A stretch of DNA of 64,000 bases. It comes from Spongilla lacustris (lineage: Eukaryota > Porifera > Demospongiae > Spongillida > Spongillidae). Made by a program: the position numbers and the translations under genes. The first letter of the stretch is position 1, and the number at the start of each line of letters is the position of its first letter. The stretch is from contig OX442422.1 of NCBI GenBank assembly GCA_949361645.1, positions 7,721,534-7,785,533 of the forward strand, given 5' to 3'. Under the pieces are notes generated by a model. The model made no database searches. It was not told the origin of the DNA and saw nothing but the letters and a program-made list of their open reading frames with translations. This document shows, in pieces, positions 53,968 through 64,000 of this stretch.

Positions 53968-54117
53968 ATGGAGGGCAATAGTTAAAAAGAGGCAACCTGG
54001 CACACTATGTGTTATAGGAGCCAGGCCCCACCTCTTTAAAATTGTTGGGCTGGAGGGGGGTGGGGAGGGGGCAGCCAAAAATGTTCTCATTCATTCTTGT
54101 GATTCTTCTAAAAAATT
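53481..54117. other. Spacer downstream of gene C
   Basis: Contains a C run at 53820-53834 and a G run of about 29 bases at 53938-53966. A 72-codon minus frame (53571-53789) is not recognised. Confidence 0.35.
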
Positions 54118-57100
54118 TCAGTCTGAAAACATTTTCTGGAATAGAGTATCCACATCAACACCAGGAGTGGAAAGGAGATGTTCCACCATAGTAGTATCAC
54201 CTCCCCATGCAGCAATGTGTAATGGAGTACCACCATACTGGAAAGGGTACAACAGTTCAATCAACATGGTGGGTACAACAATGTACAAACCAACTCACAT
54301 TATTCTTAATGTTCACATCAATACCAGGAGTGGAAATGAGACGTTCCACACAAGTAAGTTTACCGCCCGTTGCAGCAAAGTGTAATGGAGTATAACCTAA
54401 CTGGAGTGAGTACAATATGTACACTAAAATTTAGTTACCAAACAGAAATGTACTGGAGGAAATTCCAAGCTCCTTGCAAGTGATGAAACTATTAAATAAA
54501 ATAATGGAACTAGTGTATTGAAGTGGTGATGTGAATCAACCCAAATAGTTAATTAACCACAAGGTACAGGTCAGACCTCAGGTGCCTCAGCTGCAGTAGG
54601 AAAACAGGAAAAATGCCGGGGTTGCCTGGAAAGAGGAACGATGTCTTAGTGTGTCCCAAGGTACATGTATACAGAGGCTGGGGGATCATGGCTAATGAAA
54701 ACCTACTAGTCATGTGTTTTCACTTCAGCTCAGTTCTGATGTGGTCCCTCCCCCTCCTTACGTTTATGTCCAATTAAAAAAAAAAATCACCCACCATTAA
54801 TTATTACATTTATCACTGAGCCAATTTTGGGTAAAAGAAAATTCACTCCAACGATTTTGTTATGTCATCGTATTTGTTAGAATACAGCAAGATGTTCCAT
54901 TAGCTCACACGATGCATCCAAATTTGGCCAGTTTGATTTGTGACAGAAATTTAAAAAAATGAATTGCTTTTGTGTAATTTTCAATACCCAATTTGGCATC
55001 CGTGCTATCCTGTTTATTGATAGTTCATTTTATTTAGGCCTGTATTACATCAAAGATAAACTCAAGCACCCATCCCCTTATTGGCATACACATGTACAGT
55101 GGTGTGTTCCTGAGGGACATGCAACAGTATTATTCATACAGCTACTCAATAAACCAACTTACAAAATTCTGAATGTTCACATCAACACCAGGAGCAGAAA
55201 GGAGACATTCCAAAGAAGTACATGTAGTATAACATCTGTCTACAGCGTCGTGTAATGGAGCCCAACCATCCTGAAGTGGGTACAAAAATGATTTTTTTCT
55301 ACTAATAATTAATTTAATATCACTACAACACAACAGAGTAATTATGAGGGGAAAAAAAAAATTAAAATTAGGGAATGATGCTGTTTGAGAGGCAATCTAA
55401 CAAATTCTTTTCTCTGAGCAAGCAAGGTCTATTGAAGTAGAGAACAGCTGTGGATGGTGGTAGGATGATCTAGATCTGCGGAAATGCATTGTAGCTGATC
55501 TCAGAAGCGAAAAACCAAGTTTATAATTTGCTGTTCTTGCCCTCCGAGATGATGGATGCACATGATTTGTAAGCCATGTGAGCAGCTGCCAGGCCACATA
55601 CATTGTACCACCAGCAATGGTGCGCTCAACATCTATTACCCTTTCATCATACATGTACACACTTCTCTTCTCTTGTTCAATTTTTTTTTCTGTAGCACTG
55701 AATTAGATACATGTATGGCATGCAGCAAACTGGCAGCAAAGAATGTCTTGTGCATATCATTACTCCAAAAATTGTCAGCCACTATGTCAGGATGTGCCTC
55801 ATCTGCTATCTTAGATAATGAAGGCACAAAGCATTCCTGATGTCTAGCTTAGACAATGATGGATGCCCCATTTTTCACAGGTTGTTTGCAAGACCCACTG
55901 GTGGGAATGGTGGAGCTTTTTGCACAGGTCATATGCAGCTTTTCATGTTCCTTACAGTATGGATTGAGGATGGAAATGTAGGATTTTGTTGTATGATGAG
56001 GTTGATGAGAGAGGCAGGTTTAGAAACTGACACATGTGGGAAGGTATGTAGGATAAATGACCCTAGTTACCAGACTGTAAAAAATTCCAAGTGAGATATC
56101 GCACTCCTTGCAAATGATGAAAGTACACATCTAGTGCATGTATTTAAATAAGTGTTGTGTATTAATGTGAATAACTAATTAACCACAAGATCCAGGTCAG
56201 ACCTCAGGTGCCTCAGCTGCAGCAAGAGAACAGGAAGAAATGGCCAGAGTTGTCTGGAAAGAAAATCACTTTGTGTGCCTCTAATAGTGGAGGTTCATGA
56301 AGGCTGGGGGATCATGGGGCTAATGAAACCTGCTAATCCAATACTTGTATGTATAGTAACTTCAGCACAGTTCTGATGTGGTCCCTTCCTTATGTGCATG
56401 CATGCATATGTGTCTGTTGACTTCGACACTAAAATGAACATTCAATTGAAAAAACCACCCAGAAATTATAGCTTTTAGTTATATCATTACGTAAAATGGG
56501 GCAATTTTAGGTACAAGAAAATTCCCTCCAAGGATTCTGTAATGCAAAGCTTATCCATACATGTTAGTATACAACAAGACGTTCCATTGGCTCACGCCCA
56601 CCACATGTACAAAGTTGACTATTTTGAGTGGTGATAGAAAATGCTTTAGCTCTACAAACTGTGTCCATACCCATTTGATATTATGTACAGTATTACAGCA
56701 GAGACAATACATAAGGAACTCAAGCACCCATTCCCTTATCATGAAATAATATACATTCTACATGATTACGTTGTGTTAAAATGCATTATGATCACCTAAA
56801 TGCAGCCATAAACATTGAATTATAATGTTCCAAACGAAGAAACCAAAATTTTATTTTGCATACATATTCACTGAGGAGGTGCATATGTACTATTCATACA
56901 GTTTTTAAAAATTCAATGGACCAACTCACGGCATTCTGAATGTTCACATCAATACCAGGGGCAGAAAGTAGACGCTCCATACAAGCAGTACAATCTTTTG
57001 TTGTAGCAATGTGTAATGGAGTAAAACCTCCCTGGAGTGGGTACAATAATTCTATCAACATGATAGTTTCACACTGTACTTGTAGTACACATGTAGATGG

Positions 57101-60100
57101 CTCTAAAACATGAAGCCTCCTGTACATGTATTTTATTTTTGTCCTATACCTAGGGTCATTATTTTGCACAATGTATGCAATTTCCTCATTAGGAATTAAA
57201 ATTGCATTCTTTAGGGATATCCAGCATGGTGAATGGGTGGCATAAAAATGGTAACATGGGTGAGACCTGTAATAGCACTCGAGACTACATGTATGTGAAG
57301 CTCCAACAGAAATAACTGGAAGTAGAATCATGATGAAGTGGAGGGAGGGGCATATGAACTGAGTTATTCACAGACAGTGAACCAATAACAAGAGCAGATC
57401 CAGGGGGTACATGTTGATGACCTGTCATTGGAACTGCTCCAGAAGTTCCACTGGCAAGACCCTCAGCTGGACTATAAGGAGGCCTGTACCATGCACAGCT
57501 GATATTTCAGAGGCTGGCTAAGTGACAGTTAATTAAATGGTATGTCTTATAACCTATAAACATGTATCATCAATCGATTCTATTCAGGAAGCAACAACTC
57601 ACCTGATTCGTAATGTTCACATCAATACCAGGAGTGGAAAGGAGATGTTCTACACATGTAATATAGCTTCCCTTTGCAGCAAGGTGTAATGGAGTACAAC
57701 CACTCTGGAGTGAGTACAAGAGATGTACACATGTACATGTATTATGTGGTCAGGATAGTTTATGTGGTGCCGAAGGTACCTCGTCCCCGAAGGGGACAGG
57801 GGACCAGCCTGATCATTTTTGACAATAGCTTCATTCCAGTGTCCGGACGTGTAATTTGACACTGAATTCATGCTCCTTGTGGAAAGTAGGGTCTACTTTG
57901 CGTGACCCTAACCCTAGTACTAAGGGCCCTTCAGGCCTCCCTATCTCCCCTCTATCCTAACATACACATGCAACACATGTTAAGTGTATCATTGGTGGGA
58001 CTTGAATGGGTAAGGGCTACAGTGCAAGAGGCTACATGTGTACATGTACTTCCTTCTGTTTGAACTATTGGATATATAATTAATTATACATGATGGGTTA
58101 TCATTAGGATGTGGCAGTCTTTTCTTAAAAAAATCTTGCTACTGTATGTGGGACTTGGACTGGTGAGGTCTCATTAGTATGTGTACATGTATGCACAAGC
58201 TGCGACCACACAGTAACAATCATCTTCAATTGATGCCAGTTAATTGAATTGATTTACATGTACATATATGTGGAAAAGCATGGGGACTGCCCCCTGGTAT
58301 TATATATTTCATCCAATAGCCGGAATAGAAGGAAGTACACATGTAGCCTCTTCACTTTCTGTTTGTAGGCTTCACCCATTCAAGTATCGTGTATCATCAA
58401 TCCCATTCAGGAAGCAACAACTCACCCCATCCTTAATGTTCACATCAATACCAGGAGTGGAAAGGAGATGTTCCACACAAGTAGTATGACCTCCCTTTGC
58501 AGCAAGGTGTAATGGAGTACGACCACACTGGAGTGGGTAGGAGAGATGTACACATGTACATGTGTATTATGTGGTCATCATTGGTGGGTGAAGGCTACAA
58601 ACTGAACGTGCTAGAGGCTACATGTGTACTTCCTTCTGTTTCAGCTATTGGATTCTTATAATTATACCATCATGTAGCCAGCCATTATTTGCTGGGTACC
58701 ATGTACATTATAAGTGATATATGTACACAGAAATAAAGGTGTTTTAAGATGCCATCAATTACAAATCATCACATTGCACAATGCAATCACAATCACTGGT
58801 CTGACCCAAAAGGGAAAAAATGTCCTGAAAATGTCAGCAAATGGGCCGCTGCTGAATTGTGCTCTGTCACACATACATTCATCCCACCTATCAATCCTTT
58901 TCATTCTCTACATGATTGGTACCTGTGCTATTTTTAGGCTTGTATTTCAGCAATGACATTACATTATGTGCTGAAGTTCTCTCACAAATAACTCTACCAC
59001 TTGCTCACAGGTCTACATATCGTTCCTTAGGGCATGCTTGTACATCCCATCCCAAATATTTTTATTAGCACATACATGTACATGTTCCTAAAGGACATAC
59101 AATACTCTAAAATAAAATAAAATTCATTGCACCAACTCACCTCATCCTTAATGTTCACATCAATACCAGGAATGGAAAGGAGACGTTCCACACAAGTAGT
59201 AAGATCTGCCCTTGCAGCAAGGTGTAATGGAGTATAACTAAGCTGGAGTTCAGTCAACATCATGGTGGGTACAGTGGACATATTATAAAACTAAGACTGT
59301 CTGAGCTAGCGAGGGCTAGAAACTAAAAGTTCAACAGGCTACATAATTCCCTGTGTTTGTTTTACCTATTGGTTGTTAAAAAAAATAACAGGAACTACCT
59401 TTACAGGATAGGTTAGGTGCCCTAGTCACTGTACTACTTCACATGATAGCTTTAGAGCTCATTATTTATTGTGTGAAATATTTCACAGTAGTAATATCCA
59501 AATATACAACGTACATGTACATGTATGCCTGCTCCCCATACCCCTATAGGCTCCCAGCTCCCTCTGTTCCTAAGGGCCTCCATACTATGAGTACATGTGT
59601 AGGTAGTATGTAATGTAGTATGTAATCGTAATAGATGTGTTGACTCTGTCCAGTGTCCTATGCAGTACAAACCAGGGGTGGTGGAACCGAGGAAATCATA
59701 TTACCAAATATTACTATTTGCTATAGCTAGCATTTTCAAAACAGGTCATATGTACAATGCTATTTATGGATTAACAAACACAGTCAAGGGGAGGAGGCCA
59801 ATCGAGCCAGGAGCACCAGAATTAATGATTAAATCATTAAAAACTTCCCCGTGTAAGCCGGTAATTAATTAAGATTAAAAATGGCTACCGGTACCAGCAA
59901 TGGCATTCCCGATAATTTTCATCTGCCAGTATGATTGATCTCTCCTAAATGCAAGTTTGCGCAACTATGCAAGCATGTGAAAGAATATTATGCATTACAG
60001 ATAATTTGCTCGCAAAAGCTGGAATTCCATTATAGTTATAGTGGAAAAAAATAGCAGGCTTTATCTGCTGATGTATAAGTTAATGTATATCTTATACATG

Positions 60101-63100
60101 TATATTCATATAAGGTATGAAATGTATTATTAAACAAAGCGACTGAGCTGAGCACACTAATCGTTTACAGCCAAGAAAAACAAATATTTAATTAACCGGT
60201 ATGATGATGTCAAGGGGCAGTCTGATCACAGCCCTACTGTTGAGAGAGCACTATCAAATAACATACTTTACCATCAAACAGCTGCTTCATTTATCAAAAT
60301 TGCTTTGAATGCTGCTAATCAAAAAGACCTAAAGTATTGAGTGAAGTCATTTCTGTTTTAATGGATAATGCAATGTTTGTCAGTTACCAATGGCAAATCT
60401 TTGCAACAAGTATCACTACTCCATCTGATGATGAACTACTCCATCTGACGATAAACCTACTTTTAAGAAGTCCATCATGCATGCACTTTTTTTAAGCCAA
60501 GCCGCGTTACTCTTATTCCGACCACCATGCAACACTGTGAGCGAGAGGTTATTTTAATCCATGAGAAGGATTAAGAGCTACTTAGGGAGATCATTAAATG
60601 ATACTAAGCATCTACAAAGAGCAAGATCTAGATCTACACTAATGATTTTAATATCTGATTGTGTCTGATAATGCATTTGCATAACTCACTAAAAAGTAAG
60701 GCTACATGTGAATCAGTTAATTAATTGTTCGTTTTTACTAGTGGCCACACCCAAGCCGGACCAATGCCTAATTGCTTCCGCCACCCCTGCAAACTATGAA
60801 ACAGTATGTTGCTAGGCAGTGATGTGAAGCTCAAATTTTAGTTGTATACGTACATGTACGTTTGTAGATCCTTTGTTCATGATTATCTTACGGATAAGGA
60901 ATAACACAACATCACATAGCTTTGACAACCATACAGGTACATGTTGTGTTAAAAAACTCAGGAAAATTAGCTTCCAACTATTTCAAAGCTATAGTAAGCA
61001 ACATGCATGTAGAGTTTTATGAGTAACCTTAGTGCTGATCTGACTTGTGTCTTAGCTACTTAAAAAGCTACATGTGTAATCTTTGCTTCAAAACTGGATG
61101 TTTTGCATTGGGGGGAAGTAAAAAGCTAGACCTAGGCCGCATGTCCTTGGACCAGACCTAGGCCATGCCTCCTTGGACCAAGCCTAGGCCACTACTGTAG
61201 ACCAACTCACCTTATCCTTAATGTTCACTTCAATACCAGGAGTGGAAAGGAGACATTCCGCACAAGTAGCATGACCTTTCCTTACAGCAATGTGTAATGA
61301 AGTATCACCATCCTGGAATGGGTAGAATAGTTCAGCCAACATGGTTGGTACTATGTATACATGTAGTACACGGCCAGGCCCTTCACAAGTCAGAGTACAT
61401 GTATGGTGGTACTCCATTACACCTTGTATTCATGTAAGAGAGTACTGAGCATGATGTCCCATAGAGGTCAGGCCTGAGTGTTGTACTTGATCAAAGGACA
61501 AAGTGTATGTGGATCCTATAGTGTGATGTAGCCACATCCTCCCACTGGCTGCGCCCACCCATCAAGCATACATGTACACCCATATTTTCTCAGATTGCTT
61601 CCGCCACCCCTGCAAACTATGAGACAGTATGTTGCTAGGCAGTGATGAGAAGCTCAAATTTTAGTTGTATACGTACATGTATGTTTGTAGATCCTTTGTT
61701 CATGATTATCTTACCGATAAGGAATACCACAACATCATATAGCTTTGACAACCATACAGGTACATGTTGTGTTCAAAAACTCAGGAAAAATAGCTTCCAA
61801 CTATTTCAAAGCTATAGTAAGCAACATGCATGTAGAGTTTTATGAGTAACCTTAGTGCTGATCTGGCTTGTGTCTTAGCTACTTAAAAAGCTACATGTGT
61901 AATCTTTGCTTCAAAACTGGATGTTTTGCATTGGGGGGAAGTAAAAAGCTAGACCTAGGCCGCGTGTCCTTGGACCAGACCTAGGCCATGCCTCCTTGGA
62001 CCAAGCCTAGGCCACTACTGTAGACCAACTCACCTTATCCTTAATGTTCACTTCAATACCAGGAGCGGAAAGGAGACGTTTCACACAAGTAGTATGACCT
62101 CCTTCTGCAGCAAAGTGCAATGGAGTACGACCATCCTGGAATGGGTAGAATAGTTCAGCCAACATGGTTGGTACTATGTATACATGTAATACACGGCCAG
62201 GCCCTTCACAAGTCAGAGTACATGTATGGTGGTACTCCATTACACCTTGTGTTCATGTAAGAGAGTACAGGGCATGATGTCCCATAGAGGTCAGTCCTGA
62301 GTGTTGTACTTGATCAAAGGACAAAGTGTATGTGGATCCTATAGTGTGATGTAGCCACATCCTCCCACTGGCTGCGCCCACCCATCAAACATACATGTAC
62401 ACCCATATCTTCTCAGATTGCTTCCGTCACCCCTGCAAACTATGAGACAGTATGTTGCTAGGCAGTGATGAGAAGCTCAAATTTTAGTTGTATACGTACA
62501 TGTATGTTTGTAGATCCTTTGTTCATGATTATCTTACCGATAAGGAATAACACAACATCATACAGCTTTGACAACCATACAGGTACATGTTGTGTTCAAA
62601 AACTCAGGAAAATTAGCTTCCAACTATTTCAAAGCTATAGTAAGCAACATGCATGTATAGTTTTATGAGTAACCTTAGTGCTGATCTAACGTGTGTCTTA
62701 GCTACTTAAAAAGCTACATGTGTAATCTCTGCTTCAAAACTGGATGTTTTGCATCGGGGGAAAGTAAAAAGCTAGACCTAGGCCGCGTGTCCTTGGACCA
62801 AACTTAGGCCATGCCTCCTTGGACCAAGCCTAAGCCACTACTGTAGACCAACTCACCTTATCCTTAATGTTCACTTCAATACCAGAAGTGGAAAGGAGAC
62901 GTTCCACACAAGTAGTATGACCTTTCCTTGCAGCAATGTGTAATGAAGTATCACCATCCTGGAATGGGTAGAATATTTCAGCCAACATGGTTGGTACTAT
63001 GTATACACGTAGTACACGGCCAGGCCCTTCACAAATCAGAGTACATTTATGGTGGTACTCCATTACACCTTGTATTCATGTAAGAGAGTACTGGGCATGA

Positions 63101-63976
63101 TGTCCCATAGAGGTCAGGCCTGAGTGTTGTACTTGATCAAAGGACAAAGTGTATGTGGATCCTAGTGTGATGTAGCCACATCCTCCCACTGGCTGCGCCC
63201 ACCCATCAAACATACATGTACACCCATATCTTCTCAGATTGCTTCCGCCACCCCTGCAAACTATGAGACAGTATGTTGCTAGGCAGTGATGAGAAGCTCA
63301 AATTTTAGTTGTATACGCACATATACGTTTGTAGAGCCTTTGTTCATGATTATCTTACCGATAAGGAATAACACAACATCATACAGCTTTGAAAAGCTAC
63401 TTAAAAAGCTACAAGTGTAATCTTTGCTTCAAAACTGGATGTTTTGCATCGGGGGGAAGTAAAATGCTAGACCTAGGCCGCGCGTCCTTGGACCAAGCCT
63501 AGGCCACTACTGTAGACCAACTCACCTTATCCTTAATGTTCACTTCAATACCAGGAGTGGAAAGGAGACGTTCCACACAAGTAGTATGACCTCCTTCTGC
63601 AGCAAAGTGCAATGGAGTACGACCATCCTGGAATGGGTAGAATAGTTCAGCCAACATGGTTGGTACTATGTATACTGCATGTAGTACACACGGCCAGGCC
63701 CTTCACAATTCAGAGTACATGTATGGTGGTACTCCATTACACCTTGTATTCATGTAAGAGAGTACTGGGCATGATGTCCCATAGAGGTCAGGCCTGAGTG
63801 TTGTCCTCCCACTGGCTACGCCCACCCATCAAACGTAATGTACACCCGTATTTTCTCAGATACGTAGCTTACTTCGCTCGACGAATTTACAGATACTCCA
63901 CTTTCGATCAACTTCGCCACCTTGCTAATATCACCTCTCTTTGCGGCATCTCGAAGCTTCTGTTCTTTAAGTCTAG
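54118..63976 (-). CDS. Gene C: ankyrin-repeat protein, 12 exons visible
   Basis: Minus-strand exons in transcript order: 63873-63976 (cap exon, 104 nt), 63526-63627, 62857-62958, 62034-62135, 61211-61312, 59141-59242, 58426-58527, 57603-57704, 56930-57031, 55163-55270, 54299-54400, and terminal 54118-54237 ending in TGA at 54118. All internal exons are phase 0, mostly 102 nt, and free of stops. With the expected 28-nt first exon (predicted near 64.07 kb, outside the window) the frame is 1278 nt, about 425 residues. It has eleven ankyrin repeats including the terminal one, which ends VDTLFQKMFSD. Repeats 1-4 use GIEVN instead of GIDVN and come from a recent tandem expansion. Likely a cytosolic binding protein; function unknown. 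Confidence 0.78.
54401..55162. other. Gene C intron, duplicated module
   Basis: 54450-55080 aligns in direct orientation with 56080-56740 (shared GGTCAGACCTCAGGTGCCTC and others). Each copy precedes, on the plus strand, an ankyrin exon (55163 and 56930), so exon and intron were duplicated together. Confidence 0.55.
55640..56040 (-). pseudogene. Possible LINE-type retrotransposon remnant in gene C intron
   Basis: Broken minus-strand frames read PPFPPVGLANNL, GHPSLSKLDIRNALCL, then ADEAHPDIVADNFW and KTFF. This order resembles the region downstream of the reverse transcriptase in several invertebrate retrotransposons. There are several stops and frame changes. The family assignment is from memory and uncertain. 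Confidence 0.35.
59673..60789 (+). mobile_element. Decayed hAT transposon in a gene C intron
   Basis: Ends CAGGGGTGGTGGAACC and, complemented, CAGGGGTGGCGGAAGC. A hAT-like transposase C-terminus lies near its right end on the plus strand. Flanks share only CAAAC, so the 8-bp duplication is not demonstrated. Confidence 0.6.
60480..60665 (+). pseudogene. hAT transposase C-terminal remnant
   Basis: The frame reads RPPCNTVSERLF, a stop, then SMRRIKSYLGRSLNDTK, matching the conserved hAT C-terminal pattern ERxFSxMRRIKxYLR. The in-frame stop and missing upstream domains mark it as dead. Confidence 0.6.
60771..63857. repeat. Tandem exon-intron duplication, four units
   Basis: Units start at 60771, 61594, 62417 and 63238 (periods 823, 823 and 821). 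The fourth is shortened by an internal deletion of about 154 bp. Each contains one ankyrin exon of gene C and begins with the right end of the hAT element at 59673-60789, so the duplication happened after that insertion. Confidence 0.9.
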
Positions 63977-64000
63977 CTGATATTTAGAAATCATACGAGA

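Noticed and set aside
61184..63797. Regular 823-bp spacing as a CRISPR-like or satellite array
   Set aside because: Units contain spliced coding exons of gene C and only four copies; this is a tandem gene-segment duplication.

Overview
This is animal (eukaryotic) genomic DNA: AT-rich, with spliced genes of short exons, several classes of transposon, long G/C homopolymers and no prokaryotic gene organisation. The ankyrin repeats of the LLSTPGIDVN type and the Ty3/gypsy element suggest a marine invertebrate, possibly a demosponge. That last assignment is inference. No rRNA, functional tRNA or CRISPR array was found.

The host content is a cluster of paralogous ankyrin-repeat genes built to one plan: a 28-nt first exon (ATG, then donor GTATGT), a 104-nt N-terminal cap exon, a run of roughly 102-nt phase-0 exons each encoding one repeat, and a short terminal exon. 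Gene B (+, 28891-39470) is complete, with 11 exons and 1065 nt. Gene C (-, 54118 to beyond 64000) is intact in 12 visible exons; its first exon should lie just outside the window. Gene A (+, 13722-17172) is a frameshifted, internally deleted copy. Gene D is a fragment: exons on the minus strand at 1.1-6.5 kb and a first-exon relic on the plus strand at 41.37 kb. An orphan 5' end lies at 18.8-19.0 kb.

The central discovery is structural. Two near-identical 5.3-kb composite elements (6518-11818 and 42231-47528, inverted) each consist of an 844-bp hAT-type DNA transposon carrying an intact 4452-bp Ty3/gypsy retrotransposon. Their 8-bp target-site duplications are swapped: ATGGTGGG lies left of copy 1 and, complemented, left of copy 2; GACGGCTT lies right of copy 1 and, complemented, right of copy 2. 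This is the pattern expected if the 30.4-kb interval 11819-42230 was flipped by recombination between the two copies, or was misoriented in assembly. Flipping it back does four things: it restores both duplications, rejoins an open reading frame, rejoins the two ends of a TTAA-flanked piggyBac-like element inside the gene A promoter, and puts every ankyrin exon on one strand.

Layout: 0-6.5 kb, gene D exons, one interrupted by a 2.5-kb hAT; 6.5-11.8, composite 1; 11.8-13.6, right part of the piggyBac-like element; 13.6-17.2, gene A; 17.5-19.0, TE-derived sequence plus orphan promoter and exons; 19.5, possible first exon of a type II membrane protein; 19.7-28.1, G/C-rich inverted and tandem array; 28.1-39.5, gene B with a hAT in intron 2; 39.5-42.2, duplicated flank and gene D 5' relic; 42.2-47.5, composite 2; 47.5-48.3, left piece of the piggyBac-like element and gene A promoter; 48.3-54.1, transposon-rich spacer with a large fold-back element; 54.1-64.0, gene C with an 823-bp tandem exon expansion.
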